64,000 bases of DNA, taken from Omphiscola glabra. Lineage: Eukaryota; Mollusca; Gastropoda; Lymnaeidae. The stretch spans positions 5,698,062 through 5,762,061 of the forward strand of contig OZ024810.1 of NCBI GenBank assembly GCA_964017045.1. Direction: 5' to 3'. Shown here piece after piece: positions 27,601 through 43,100 of this stretch. Under the pieces are notes generated by a model. The model saw only the letters and a program-made list of their open reading frames with translations, was not told the origin of the DNA and ran no database searches. The position numbers were made by a program, and so were the translations under genes. Position 1 is the first letter of the stretch; every line of letters starts with the position of its first letter.

Positions 27601-28970
27601 TCTGTAAGTAATGAGTCCTAGTCACTGGGCTGATAGTGACATCTGTAAGTAATGGGTCCTAGTCATTGGGCTGATAGTGACATCTGTAAGTAATGGGTCC
27701 TAGTCACTGGGCTGATAGTGACATCTGTAAGGAATTAGTCCTAGTCATTGGGCTGATAGTGACATCTGTAAGTAATGGGTCCTAGTCATTGGGCTGATAG
27801 TGACATCTGTAAGTAATGGGTCCTAGTCATTGGGCTGATAGTGACATCTGTAAGTAATGGGTCCTAGTCACTGGGCTGATAGTGACATCTGTAAGGAATG
27901 AGTCCTAGTCACTGGGCTGATAGTGGCATCTGTAAGTAATGGGTCCTAGTCACTGGGCTGATAGTGGCATCTGTAAGTAATGGGTCCTAGTCACTGGGCT
28001 GATAGTGACATCTGTAAGGAATGAGTCCTAGTCACTGGGCTGATAGTGGCATCTGTAAGTAATGGGTCCTAGTCATTGGGCTGATAGTGGCATCTGTAAG
28101 TAATGGGTCCTAGTCACTGGGCTGATAGTGACATATGTAAGTAATGGGTCCTAGTCATTGGTCTGATAGTGACATCTGTAAGTAATGGATCCTAGTCACT
28201 GGGATGATAGTGACATCTGTAAGGAACGGGTCCTAGTCATTGGTCTGATAGTGACATCTGTAAGTAATGGGTCCTAGTCATTGGTCTGATAGTGACATCT
28301 GTAAGTAATGGGTCCTAGTCATTGGTCTGATAGTGACATCTGTAAGTAATGGGTCCCAGTCATTGGGCTGATAGTGACATCTGTAAGTAATGGGTCCTAG
28401 TCATTGGTCTGATAGTGACATCTGTAAGTAATGGGTTCTAGTCATTGGGCTGATAGTGACATCTGTAAGTAATGAGTCCTAGTCACTGTGCTGATAGTGA
28501 CATCTGTAAGTAATGAGTCCTAGTCACTGTGCTGATAGTGGCATCTGTAAGTAATGGGTCCTAGTCACTGGGCTGATAGTGGCATCTGTAAGTAATGGAT
28601 CCTAGTCACTGTGCTGATAGTGGCATCTGTAAGTTATGGGTCCTAGTCACTGTGCTGATAGTGACATCTGTAAGTAATGGGTCCTAGTCATTGGGCTGAT
28701 AGTGACATCTGTAAGTAATGGGTCCTAGTCACTGGGCTGATAGTGGCATCTGTAAGTAATGGGTCCTAGTCACTGGGCTGATAGTGACATCTGTAAGTAA
28801 TGGGTCCTAATCATTGGGCTGATAGTGACATCTGTAAGTAATGGGTCCTAGTCATTGGGCTGATAGTGACATCTGTAAGTAATGGGTCCTAGTCATTGGG
28901 CTGATAGTGACATCTGTAAGTAATGGGTCCTAGTCACTGGGCTGATAGTGACATCTGTAAGTAATGGGTC

Positions 28971-31900
28971 CTAATCATTGGGCTGATAGTGACATCTGTA
29001 AGTAATGAGTCCTAGTCACTGGGCTGATAGTGACATCTGTAAGTAATGGGTCCCAGTCATTGGTCTGATAGTGACATCTGTAAGGAATGAGTCCTAGTCA
29101 TTGGGCTGATAGTGACATCTGTAAGTAATGGGTCCCAGTCATTGGTCTGATAGTGACATCTGTAAGTAATGGGTCCCAGTCATTGGTCTGATAGTGACAT
29201 CTGTAAGTAATGGGTCCCAGTCATTGGGCTGATAGTGACATCTGTAAGTAATGGGTCCTAGTCACTGGGCTGATAGTGGCATCTGTAAGTAATGGGTCCT
29301 AGTCACTGGGCTGATAGTGGCATCTGTAAGTAATGGGTCCTAGTCACTGGGCTGATAGTGGCATCTGTAAGTAATGTGTCCTAGTCACTGGGCTGATAGT
29401 GGCATCTGTAAGTAATGGGTCCTAGTCACTGGGCTGATAGTGACATCTGTAAGTAATGGGTCCTAGTCATTGGGCTGATAGTGACATCTGTAAGGAATGA
29501 GTCCTAGTCACTGGGCTGATAGTGGCATCTGTAAGTAATGGGTCCTAGTCACTGGGCTGATAGTGACATCTGTAAGTAATGGGTCCTAGTCACTGGGCTG
29601 ATAGTGACATCTGTAAGTAATGGGTCCTAGTCACTGGGCTGATAGTGACATCTGTAAGGAATGAGTCCTAGTCACTGGGCTGATAGTGGCATCTGTAAGT
29701 AATGGGTCCTAGTCATTGGGCTGATAGTGGCATCTGTAAGTAATGGGTCCTAGTCACTGGGCTGATAGTGATATATGTAAGTAATGGGTCCTAGTCATTG
29801 GTCTGATAGTGACATCTGTAAGTAATGGGTCCTAGTCACTGGGATGATAGTGACATCTGTAAGGAATGGGTCCTAGTCATTGGTCTGATAGTGACATCTG
29901 TAAGTAATGGGTCCTAGTCATTGGTCTGATAGTGACATCTGTAAGTAATGGGTCCTAGTCATTGGTCTGATAGTGACATCTGTAAGTAATGGGTCCCAGT
30001 CATTGGGCTGATAGTGACATCTGTAAGTAATGGGTCCTAGTCATTGGTCTGATAGTGACATCTGTAAGTAATGGGTTCTAGTCATTGGGCTGATAGTGAC
30101 ATCTGTAAGTAATGAGTCCTAGTTACTGTGCTGATAGTGACATCTGTAAGTAATGAGTCCTAGTCACTGTGCTGATAGTGGCATCTGTAAGTAATGGGTC
30201 CTAGTCACTGGGCTGATAGTGGCATCTGTAAGTAATGGATCCTAGTCACTGTGCTGATAGTGGCATCTGTAAGTAATGGGTCCTAGTCACTGTGCTGATA
30301 GTGACATCTGTAAGTAATGGGTCCTAGTCATTGGGCTGATAGTGACATCTGTAAGTAATGGGTCCTAGTCACTGGGCTGATAGTGGCATCTGTAAGTAAT
30401 GGGTCCTAGTCACTGGGCTGATAGTGCCATCTGTAAGTAATGGGTCCTAATCATTGGGCTGATAGTGACATCTGTAAGTAATGGGTCCTAGTCATTGGGC
30501 TGATAGTGACATCTGTAAGTAATGGGTCCTAGTCATTGGGCTGATAGTGACATCTGTAAGTAATGGGTCCTAGTCACTGGGCTGATAGTGACATCTGTAA
30601 GTAATGGGTCCTAATCATTGGGCTGATAGTGACATCTGTAAGTAATGAGTCCTATACACTGGGCTGATAGTGACATCTGTAAGTAATGGGTCCCAGTCAT
30701 TGGTCTGATAGTGACATCTGTAAGGAATGAGTCCTAGTCATTGGGCTGATAGTGACATCTGTAAGTAATGGGTCCCAGTCATTGGTCTGATAGTGACATC
30801 TGTAAGTAATGGGTCCCAGTCATTGGTCTGATAGTGACATCTGTAAGTAATGGGTCCCAGTCATTGGGCTGATAGTGACATCTGTAAGTAATGGGTCCTA
30901 GTCACTGGGCTGATAGTGGCATCTGTAAGTAATGGGTCCTAGTCACTGGGCTGATAGTGGCATCTGTAAGTAATGGGTCCTAGTCACTGGGCTGATAGTG
31001 GCATCTGTAAGTAATGGGTCCTAGTCACTGGGCTGATAGTGGCATCTGTAAGTAATGGGTCCTAGTCACTGGGCTGATAGTGACATCTGTAAGTAATGGG
31101 TCCTAGTCATTGGGCTGATAGTGACATCTGTAAGGAATGACTCCTAGTCACTGGGCTGATAGTGACATCTGTAAGGAATGAGTCCTAGTCACTGGGCTGA
31201 TAGTGACATCTGTAAGTAATGAGTCCTAGTCACTGGGCTGATAGTGACATCTGTAAGTAATGAGTCCTAGTCATTGGGCTGATAGTGACATCTGTAAGTA
31301 ATGGGTCCTAGTCATTGGGCTGATAGTGACATCTGTAAGTAATGGGTCCTAGTCATTGGGCTGATAGTGACATCTGTAAGTAATGGGTCCCAGTAATTGG
31401 GCTGATAGTGACATCTGTAAGTAATGAGTCCTAGTCACTGGGCTGATAGTGGCATCTGTAAGTAATGGGTCCCAGTCATTGGGCTGATAGTGACATCTGT
31501 AAGTAATGGGTCCTAGTCATTGGGCTGTTAGTGACATCTGTAAGTAATGGGTCCTAGTCATTGGGCTGATAGTGACATCTGTAAGTAATGGGTCCTAGTC
31601 ACTGGGCTGATAGTGGCATCTGTAAGTAATGGGTCCTAGACTTTGGGCTGATAGTGACATCTGTAAGTAATGGGTCCTAGTCACTGGGCTGATAGTGGCA
31701 TCTGTAAGTAATGGGTCCCAGTCATTGGGCTGATAGTGACATCTGTAAGTAATGGGTTCTAGTCATTGGTCTGATAGTGACATCTGTATGTAATGGGTCC
31801 TAGTCACTGGGCTGATAATGACATCTGTAAGGAATGAGTCCTAGTCATTGGGCTGATAGTGACATCTGTAAGTAATGGGTCCTAGTCACTGGGCTGATAG

Positions 31901-34900
31901 TGGCATCTGTAAGTAATGGGTCCTAGTCATTGGGCTGATAGTGACATCTGTAAGGAATGAGTCCTAGTCATTGGGCTGATAGTGACATCTGTAAGTAATG
32001 GGTCCTAGTCACTGTGCTGATAGTGGCATCTGTAAGTAATGGGTCCTAGTCACTGGGCTGATAGTGACATCTGTAAGGAATGGGTCCTAGTCACTGGGCT
32101 GATAGTGACATATGTAAGTAATGGGTCCTAGTCACTGGGCTGATAGTGACATCTGTAAGGAATGGGTCCTAGTCACTCGGCTGATAGTGGCATCTGTAAG
32201 TAATGGGTCCTAGTCACTGGGCTGATAGTGGCATCTGTAAGTAATGGGTCCTAATCATTGGGCTGATAGTGACATCTGTAAGTAATGAGTCCTAGTCACT
32301 GGGCTGATAGTGACATCTGTAAGTAATGGGTCCCAGTCATTGGTCTGATAGTGACATCTGTAAGGAATGAGTCCTAGTCATTGGGCTGATAGTGACATCT
32401 GTAAGTAATGGGTCCCAGTCATTGGTCTGATAGTGACATCTGTAAGTAATGGGTCCCAGTCATTGGTCTGATAGTGACATCTGTAAGTAATGGGTCCCAG
32501 TCATTGGGCTGATAGTGACATCTGTAAGTAATGGGTCCTAGTCACTGGGCTGATAGTGGCATCTGTAAGTAATGGGTCCTAGTCACTGGGCTGATAGTGG
32601 CATCTGTAAGTAATGGGTCCTAGTCACTGGGCTGATAGTGGCATCTGTAAGTAATGGGTCCTAGTCACTGGGCTGATAGTGGCATCTGTAAGTAATGGGT
32701 CCTAGTCACTGGGCTGATAGTGACATCTGTAAGTAATGGGTCCTAGTCATTGGGCTGATAGTGACATCTGTAAGGAATGAGTCCTAGTCACTGGGCTGAT
32801 AGTGGCATCTGTAAGTAATGGGTCCTAGTCACTGGGCTGATAGTGACATCTGTAAGTAATGGGTCCTAGTCACTGGGCTGATAGTGACATCTGTAAGTAA
32901 TGGGTCCTAGTCACTGGGCTGATAGTGACATCTGTAAGGAATGAGTCCTAGTCACTGGGCTGATAGTGGCATCTGTAAGTAATGGGTCCTAGTCATTGGG
33001 CTGATAGTGGCATCTGTAAGTAATGGGTCCTAGTCACTGGGCTGATAGTGATATATGTAAGTAATGGGTCCTAGTCATTGGTCTGATAGTGACATCTGTA
33101 AGTAATGGGTCCTAGTCACTGGGATGATAGTGACATCTGTAAGGAATGGGTCCTAGTCATTGGTCTGATAGTGACATCTGTAAGTAATGGGTCCTAGTCA
33201 TTGGTCTGATAGTGACATCTGTAAGTAATGGGTCCTAGTCATTGGTCTGATAGTGACATCTGTAAGTAATGGGTCCCAGTCATTGGGCTGATAGTGACAT
33301 CTGTAAGTAATGGGTCCTAGTCATTGGTCTGATAGTGACATCTGTAAGTAATGGGTTCTAGTCATTGGGCTGATAGTGACATCTGTAAGTAATGAGTCCT
33401 AGTTATTTTGCTGATAGTGACATCTGTAAGTAATGAGTCCTAGTCACTGTGCTGATAGTGGCATCTGTAAGTAATGGGTCCTAGTCACTGGGCTGATAGT
33501 GGCATCTGTAAGTAATGGATCCTAGTCACTGTGCTGATAGTGGCATCTGTAAGTAATGGGTCCTAGTCACTGTGCTGATAGTGACATCTGTAAGTAATGG
33601 GTCCTAGTCATTGGGCTGATAGTGACATCTGTAAGTAATGGGTCCTAGTCACTGGGCTGATAGTGGCATCTGTAAGTAATGGGTCCTAGTCACTGGGCTG
33701 ATAGTGACATCTGTAAGTAATGGGTCCTAATCATTGGGCTGATAGTGACATCTGTAAGTAATGGGTCCTAGTCATTGGGCTGATAGTGACATCTGTAAGT
33801 AATGGGTCCTAGTCATTGGGCTGATAGTGACATCTGTAAGTAATGGGTCCTAGTCACTGGGCTGATAGTGACATCTGTAAGTAATGGGTCCTAATCATTG
33901 GGCTGATAGTGACATCTGTAAGTAATGAGTCCTATACACTGGGCTGATAGTGACATCTGTAAGTAATGGGTCCCAGTCATTGGTCTGATAGTGACATCTG
34001 TAAGGAATGAGTCCTAGTCATTGGGCTGATAGTGACATCTGTAAGTAATGGGTCCCAGTCATTGGTCTGATAGTGACATCTGTAAGTAATGGGTCCCAGT
34101 CATTGGTCTGATAGTGACATCTGTAAGTAATGGGTCCCAGTCATTGGGCTGATAGTGACATCTGTAAGTAATGGGTCCTAGTCACTGGGCTGATAGTGGC
34201 ATCTGTAAGTAATGGGTCCTAGTCACTGGGCTGATAGTGGCATCTGTAAGTAATGGGTCCTAGTCACTGGGCTGATAGTGGCATCTGTAAGTAATGGGTC
34301 CTAGTCACTGGGCTGATAGTGGCATCTGTAAGTAATGGGTCCTAGTCACTGGGCTGATAGTGACATCTGTAAGTAATGGGTCCTAGTCATTGGGCTGATA
34401 GTGACATCTGTAAGGAATGACTCCTAGTCACTGGGCTGATAGTGACATCTGTAAGGAATGAGTCCTAGTCACTGGGCTGATAGTGACATCTGTAAGTAAT
34501 GAGTCCTAGTCACTGGGCTGATAGTGACATCTGTAAGTAATGAGTCCTAGTCATTGGGCTGATAGTGACATCTGTAAGTAATGGGTCCTAGTCATTGGGC
34601 TGATAGTGACATCTGTAAGTAATGGGTCCTAGTCATTGGGCTGATAGTGACATCTGTAAGTAATGGGTCCCAGTAATTGGGCTGATAGTGACATCTGTAA
34701 GTAATGAGTCCTAGTCACTGGGCTGATAGTGGCATCTGTAAGTAATGGGTCCCAGTCATTGGGCTGATAGTGACATCTGTAAGTAATGGGTCCTAGTCAT
34801 TGGGCTGTTAGTGACATCTGTAAGTAATGGGTCCTAGTCATTGGGCTGATAGTGACATCTGTAAGTAATGGGTCCTAGTCACTGGGCTGATAGTGGCATC

Positions 34901-35530
34901 TGTAAGTAATGGGTCCTAGACTTTGGGCTGATAGTGACATCTGTAAGTAATGGGTCCTAGTCACTGGGCTGATAGTGGCATCTGTAAGTAATGGGTCCCA
35001 GTCATTGGGCTGATAGTGACATCTGTAAGTAATGGGTTCTAGTCATTGGTCTGATAGTGACATCTGTATGTAATGGGTCCTAGTCACTGGGCTGATAATG
35101 ACATCTGTAAGGAATGAGTCCTAGTCATTGGGCTGATAGTGACATCTGTAAGTAATGGGTCCTAGTCACTGGGCTGATAGTGGCATCTGTAAGTAATGGG
35201 TCCTAGTCATTGGGCTGATAGTGACATCTGTAAGGAATGAGTCCTAGTCATTGGGCTGATAGTGACATCTGTAAGTAATGGGTCCTAGTCACTGTGCTGA
35301 TAGTGGCATCTGTAAGTAATGGGTCCTAGTCACTGGGCTGATAGTGACATCTGTAAGGAATGGGTCCTAGTCACTGGGCTGATAGTGACATATGTAAGTA
35401 ATGGGTCCTAGTCACTGGGCTGATAGTGACATCTGTAAGGAATGGGTCCTAGTCACTCGGCTGATAGTGGCATCTGTAAGTAATGGGTCCTAGTCACTGG
35501 GCTGATAGTGGCATCTGTAAGTAATGGGTC
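28971..35530. repeat. higher-order block E: two tandem copies of 80 monomers (3,280 bp)
   Basis: The sequence beginning CTAATCATTG at 28971 restarts at 32251. Private markers are 3,280 bp (80 x 41) apart: GATATATG at 29771 and 33051, GTCCTATACACT at about 30649 and 33929, and CACTCGGCTG at 32174 and 35454. An older related copy lies further left at an offset of 5,617 bp (137 monomers), for example GATATATG at 24154 and CCTATACACT near 25034. It differs by a one-monomer deletion near 23570. Confidence 0.87.
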
Positions 35531-37199
35531 CTAGTCACTGGGCTGATAGTGACATCTGTAAGGAATGGGTCCTAGTCATTGGGCTGATAGTGACATCTGT
35601 AAGTAATGGGTCCTAGTCACTGGGCTGATAGTGGCATCTGTAAGTAATGGGTCCTAGTCACTGGGCTGATAGTGACATCTGTAAGTAATGGGTCCTAGTC
35701 ACTGGGCTGATAGTGGCATCTGTAAGTAATGGGTCCCAGTCATTGGGCTGATAGTGACATCTGTAAGTAATGGGTCCTAGTCATTGGTCTGATAGTGACA
35801 TCTGTAAGTAATGGGTCCTAGTCACTGGGCTGATAATGACATCTGTAAGGAATGAGTCCTAGTCATTGGGCTGATAGTGACATCTGTAAGTAATGGGTCC
35901 TAGTCACTGGGCTGATAGTGACATCTGTAAGGAAAGAGTCCTAGTCACTGGGCTGATGGTGGCATCTGTAAGTAATGGGTCCTAGTCATTGGGCTGATAG
36001 TGGCATCTGTAAGGAATGAGTCCTAGTCACTGGGCTGATAGTGACATCTGTAAGTAATGGGTCCTAGTCATTGGTCTGATAGTGACATCTGTAAGTAATG
36101 GGTCCTAGTCATTGGGCTGATAGTGGCATCTGTAAGGAATGAGTCCTAGTCACTGGGCTGATAGTGGCATCTGTAAGTATTGGGTCCTAGTCATTGGACT
36201 GATAGTGACATCTGTAAGTAATGGGTCCTAGTCACTGGGCTGATAGTGGCATCTGTAAGTAATGGGTCCTAGTCACTGGGCTGATAGTGACATCTGTAAG
36301 GAATGGGTCCTAGTCATTGGGGTGATAGTGACATCTGTAAGTAATCGGTCCTAGTCATTGGGCTGATAGTGACATCTGTAAGTAATGGGTCCTAGTCATT
36401 GGGCTGATAGTGACATCTGTAAGTAATGGGTCCTAGTTACTGGGCTGATAGTGACATCTGTAAGTAATGGGTCCTAATCATTGGGCTGATAGTGACATCT
36501 GTAAGTAATGAGTCCTAGTCACTGGGCTGATAGTGACATCTGTAAGTAATGGGTCCCAGTCATTGGTCTGATAGTGACATCTGTAAGGAATGAGTCCTAG
36601 TCATTGGGCTGATAGTGACATCTGTAAGTAATGGGTCCCAGTCATTGGTCTGATAGTGACATCTGTAAGTAATGGGTCCCAGTCATTGGTCTGATAGTGA
36701 CATCTGTAAGTAATGGGTCCCAGTCATTGGGCTGATAGTGACATCTGTAAGTAATGGGTCCTAGTCACTGGGCTGATAGTGGCATCTGTAAGTAATGGGT
36801 CCTAGTCACTGGGCTGATAGTGGCATCTGTAAGTAATGGGTCCTAGTCACTGGGCTGATAGTGGCATCTGTAAGTAATGGGTCCTAGTCACTGGGCTGAT
36901 AGTGGCATCTGTAAGTAATGGGTCCTAGTCACTGGGCTGATAGTGACATCTGTAAGTAATGGGTCCTAGTCATTGGGCTGATAGTGACATCTGTAAGGAA
37001 TGAGTCCTAGTCACTGGGCTGATAGTGGCATCTGTAAGTAATGGGTCCTAGTCACTGGGCTGATAGTGACATCTGTAAGTAATGGGTCCTAGTCACTGGG
37101 CTGATAGTGACATCTGTAAGGAATGAGTCCTAGTCACTGGGCTGATAGTGGCATCTGTAAGTAATGGGTCCTAGTCATTGGGCTGATAGTGGCATCTGT

Positions 37200-40100
37200 A
37201 AGTAATGGGTCCTAGTCACTGGGCTGATAGTGACATATGTAAGTAATGGGTCCTAGTCATTGGTCTGATAGTGACATCTGTAAGTAATGGGTCCTAGTCA
37301 CTGGGATGATAGTGACATCTGTAAGGAATGGGTCCTAGTCATTGGTCTGATAGTGCCATCTGTAAGTAATGGGTCCTAGTCATTGGTCTGATAGTGACAT
37401 CTGTAAGTAATGGGTCCTAGTCATTGGTCTGATAGTGACATCTGTAAGTAATGGGTCCCAGTCATTGGGCTGATAGTGACATCTGTAAGTAATTGGTCCT
37501 AGTCATTGGTCTGATAGTGACATCTGTAAGTAATGGGTTCTAGTCATTGGGCTGATAGTGACATCTGTAAGTAATGAGTCCTAGTCACTGTGCTGATAGT
37601 GACATCTGTAAGTAATGAGTCCTAGTCACTGTGCTGATAGTGGCATCTGTAAGTAATGGGTCCTAGTCACTGGGCTGATAGTGGCATCTGTAAGTAATGG
37701 ATCCTAGTCACTGTGCTGATAGTGGCATCTGTAAGTAATGGGTCCTAGTCACTGTGCTGATAGTGACATCTGTAAGTAATGGGTCCTAGTCACTGGGCTG
37801 ATAGTGGCATCTGTAAGTAATGGGTCCTAGTCACTGGGCTGATAGTGGCATCTGTAAGTAATGGGTCCTAGTCACTGGGCTGATAGTGACATCTGTAAGT
37901 AATGGGTCCTAGTCATTGGGCTGATAGTGACATCTGTAAGGAATGACTCCTAGTCACTGGGCTGATAGTGACATCTGTAAGGAATGAGTCCTAGTCACTG
38001 GGCTGATAGTGACATCTGTAAGTAATGAGTCCTAGTCACTGGGCTGATAGTGACATCTGTAAGTAATGAGTCCTAGTCATTGGGCTGATAGTGACATCTG
38101 TAAGTAATGGGTCCTAGTCATTGGGCTGATAGTGACATCTGTAAGTAATGGGTCCTAGTCATTGGGCTGATAGTGACATCTGTAAGTAATGGGTCCCAGT
38201 AATTGGGCTGATAGTGACATCTGTAAGTAATGAGTCCTAGTCACTGGGCTGATAGTGGCATCTGTAAGTAATGGGTCCCAGTCATTGGGCTGATAGTGAC
38301 ATCTGTAAGTAATGGGTCCTAGTCATTGGGCTGTTAGTGACATCTGTAAGTAATGGGTCCTAGTCATTGGGCTGATAGTGACATCTGTAAGTAATGGGTC
38401 CTAGTCACTGGGCTGATAGTGGCATCTGTAAGTAATGGGTCCTAGACATTGGGCTGATAGTGACATCTGTAAGTAATGGGTCCTAGTCACTGGGCTGATA
38501 GTGGCATCTGTAAGTAATGGGTCCCAGTCATTGGGCTGATAGTGACATCTGTAAGTAATGGGTCCTAGTCATTGGTCTGATAGTGACATCTGTAAGTAAT
38601 GGGTCCTAGTCACTGGGCTGATAATGACATCTGTAAGGAATGAGTCCTAGTCATTGGGCTGATAGTGACATCTGTAAGTAATGGGTCCTAGTCACTGGGC
38701 TGATAGTGGCATCTGTAAGTAATGGGTCCTAGTCATTGGGCTGATAGTGACATCTGTAAGGAATGAGTCCTAGTCATTGGGCTGATAGTGACATCTGTAA
38801 GTAATGGGTCCTAGTCACTGGGCTGATAGTGGCATCTGTAAGTAATGGGTCCTAGTCACTGGGCTGATAGTGACATCTGTAAGGAATGGGTCCTAGTCAC
38901 TGGGCTGATAGTGACATATGTAAGTAATGGGTCCTAGTCACTGGGCTGATAGTGACATCTGTAAGGAATGGGTCCTAGTCACTGGGCTGATAGTGGCATC
39001 TGTAAGTAATGGGTCCTAGTCACTGGGCTGATAGTGGCATCTGTAAGTAATGGGTCCTAGTCACTGGGCTGATAGTGACATCTGTAAGGAATGGGTCCTA
39101 GTCATTGGGCTGATAGTGACATCTGTAAGTAATGGGTCCTAGTCACTGGGCTGATAGTGGCATCTGTAAGTAATGGGTCCTAGTCACTGGGCTGATAGTG
39201 ACATCTGTAAGGAATGGGTCCTAGTCACTGGGCTGATAGTGACATCTGTAAGGAATGAGTCCTAGTCATTGGGCTGATAGTGACATCTGTAAGTAATGGG
39301 TCCTAGTCACTGGGCTGATAGTGACATCTGTAAGGAATGAGTCCTAGTCACTGGGCTGATAGTGGCATCTGTAAGTAATGGGTCCTAGTCATTGGGCTGA
39401 TAGTGGCATCTGTAAGGAATGAGTCCAAGTCACTGGGCTGATAGTGACATCTGTAAGTAATGGGTCCTAGTCATTGGTCTGATAGTGACATCTGTAAGTA
39501 ATGGGTCCTAGTCATTGGGCTGATAGTGGCATCTGTAAGGAATGAGTCCTAGTCACTGGGCTGATAGTGGCATCTGTAAGTATTGGGTCCTAGTCATTGG
39601 ACTGATAGTGACATCTGTAAGTAATGGGTCCTAGTCACTGGGCTGATAGTGGCATCTGTAAGTAATGGGTCCTAGTCACTGGGCTGATAGTGACATCTGT
39701 AAGGAATGGGTCCTAGTCATTGGGGTGATAGTGACATCTGTAAGGAATGGGTCCTAGTCACTGGGCTGATAGTGACATCTGTAAGTAATGGGTCCTAGTC
39801 ATTGGGCTGATAGTGACATCTGTAAGTAATGGGTCCTAGTCACTGGGCTGATAGTGGCATCTGTAAGTAATGGGTCCTAGTCACTGGGCTGATAGTGACA
39901 TCTGTAAGTAATGGGTCCTAATCATTGGGCTGATAGTGACATCTGTAAGTAATGGGTCCTAATCATTGGGCTAATAGTGACATCTGTAAGTAATGGGTCC
40001 TAGTCATTGGGCTGATAGTGGCATCTGTAAGTAATGGGTCCTAGTCACTGGGCTGATAGTGACATCTGTAAGTAATGGGTCCTAATCATTGGGCTGATAG

Positions 40101-43100
40101 TGACATCTGTAAGGAATGGGTCCTAGTCACTGGGCTGATAGTGACATCTGTAAGTAATGGGTCCTAGTCATTGGGCTGATAGTGACATCTGTAAGTAATG
40201 GGTCCTAGTCACTGGGCTGATAGTGGCATCTGTAAGTAATGGGTCCTAGTCACTGGGCTGATAGTGACATCTGTAAGTAATGGTGTCCTAATCATTGGGC
40301 TGATAGTGACATCTGTAAGTAATGGGTCCTAGTCACTGGGCTGATAGTGACATCTGTAAGTAATGGGTCCTAGTCACTGGGCTGATATTGACATCTGTAA
40401 GTAATGGGTCCTAGTCATTGCGCTGATAGTGACATCTGTAAGTAATGGGTCCTAGTCACTGGGCTGATAGTGACATCTGTAAGTAATGGGTCCTAATCAT
40501 TGGGCTGATAGTGACATCTGTAAGTAATGGGTCCTAGTCACTGGGCTGATAGTGACATATGTAAGTAATGGGTCCTAGTCATTGGTCTGATAGTGACATC
40601 TGTAAGTAATGGGTCCTAGTCACTGGGATGATAGTGACATCTGTAAGGAATGGGTCCTAGTCATTGGTCTGATAGTGACATCTGTAAGTAATGGGTCCTA
40701 GTCACTGGGATGATAGTGACATCTGTAAGGAATGGGTCCTAGTCATTGGTCTGATAGTGACATCTGTAAGTAATGGGTCCTAGTCATTGGTCTGATAGTG
40801 ACATCTGTAAGTAATGGGTCCTAGTCATTGGTCTGATAGTGACATCTGTAAGTAATGGGTCCCAGTCATTGGGCTGATAGTGACATCTGTAAGTAATTGG
40901 TCCTAGTCATTGGTCTGATAGTGACATCTGTAAGTAATGGGTTCTAGTCATTGGGCTGATAGTGACATCTGTAAGTAATGAGTCCTAGTCACTGTGCTGA
41001 TAGTGACATCTGTAAGTAATGAGTCCTAGTCACTGTGCTGATAGTGGCATCTGTAAGTAATGGGTCCTAGTCACTGGGCTGATAGTGGCATCTGTAAGTA
41101 ATGGATCCTAGTCACTGTGCTGATAGTGGCATCTGTAAGTAATGGGTCCTAGTCACTGTGCTGATAGTGACATCTGTAAGTAATGGGTCCTAGTCACTGG
41201 GCTGATAGTGGCATCTGTAAGTAATGGGTCCTAGTCACTGGGCTGATAGTGGCATCTGTAAGTAATGGGTCCTAGTCACTGGGCTGATAGTGACATCTGT
41301 AAGTAATGGGTCCTAGTCATTGGGCTGATAGTGACATCTGTAAGGAATGACTCCTAGTCACTGGGCTGATAGTGACATCTGTAAGGAATGAGTCCTAGTC
41401 ACTGGGCTGATAGTGACATCTGTAAGTAATGAGTCCTAGTCACTGGGCTGATAGTGACATCTGTAAGTAATGAGTCCTAGTCATTGGGCTGATAGTGACA
41501 TCTGTAAGTAATGGGTCCTAGTCATTGGGCTGATAGTGACATCTGTAAGTAATGGGTCCTAGTCATTGGGCTGATAGTGACATCTGTAAGTAATGGGTCC
41601 CAGTAATTGGGCTGATAGTGACATCTGTAAGTAATGAGTCCTAGTCACTGGGCTGATAGTGGCATCTGTAAGTAATGGGTCCCAGTCATTGGGCTGATAG
41701 TGACATCTGTAAGTAATGGGTCCTAGTCATTGGGCTGTTAGTGACATCTGTAAGTAATGGGTCCTAGTCATTGGGCTGATAGTGACATCTGTAAGTAATG
41801 GGTCCTAGTCACTGGGCTGATAGTGGCATCTGTAAGTAATGGGTCCTAGACATTGGGCTGATAGTGACATCTGTAAGTAATGGGTCCTAGTCACTGGGCT
41901 GATAGTGGCATCTGTAAGTAATGGGTCCCAGTCATTGGGCTGATAGTGACATCTGTAAGTAATGGGTCCTAGTCATTGGTCTGATAGTGACATCTGTAAG
42001 TAATGGGTCCTAGTCACTGGGCTGATAATGACATCTGTAAGGAATGAGTCCTAGTCATTGGGCTGATAGTGACATCTGTAAGTAATGGGTCCTAGTCACT
42101 GGGCTGATAGTGGCATCTGTAAGTAATGGGTCCTAGTCATTGGGCTGATAGTGACATCTGTAAGGAATGAGTCCTAGTCATTGGGCTGATAGTGACATCT
42201 GTAAGTAATGGGTCCTAGTCACTGGGCTGATAGTGGCATCTGTAAGTAATGGGTCCTAGTCACTGGGCTGATAGTGACATCTGTAAGGAATGGGTCCTAG
42301 TCACTGGGCTGATAGTGACATATGTAAGTAATGGGTCCTAGTCACTGGGCTGATAGTGACATCTGTAAGGAATGGGTCCTAGTCACTGGGCTGATAGTGG
42401 CATCTGTAAGTAATGGGTCCTAGTCACTGGGCTGATAGTGGCATCTGTAAGTAATGGGTCCTAGTCACTGGGCTGATAGTGACATCTGTAAGGAATGGGT
42501 CCTAGTCATTGGGCTGATAGTGACATCTGTAAGTAATGGGTCCTAGTCACTGGGCTGATAGTGGCATCTGTAAGTAATGGGTCCTAGTCACTGGGCTGAT
42601 AGTGACATCTGTAAGGAATGGGTCCTAGTCACTGGGCTGATAGTGACATCTGTAAGGAATGAGTCCTAGTCATTGGGCTGATAGTGACATCTGTAAGTAA
42701 TGGGTCCTAGTCACTGGGCTGATAGTGACATCTGTAAGGAATGAGTCCTAGTCACTGGGCTGATAGTGGCATCTGTAAGTAATGGGTCCTAGTCATTGGG
42801 CTGATAGTGGCATCTGTAAGGAATGAGTCCAAGTCACTGGGCTGATAGTGACATCTGTAAGTAATGGGTCCTAGTCATTGGTCTGATAGTGACATCTGTA
42901 AGTAATGGGTCCTAGTCATTGGGCTGATAGTGGCATCTGTAAGGAATGAGTCCTAGTCACTGGGCTGATAGTGGCATCTGTAAGTATTGGGTCCTAGTCA
43001 TTGGACTGATAGTGACATCTGTAAGTAATGGGTCCTAGTCACTGGGCTGATAGTGGCATCTGTAAGTAATGGGTCCTAGTCACTGGGCTGATAGTGACAT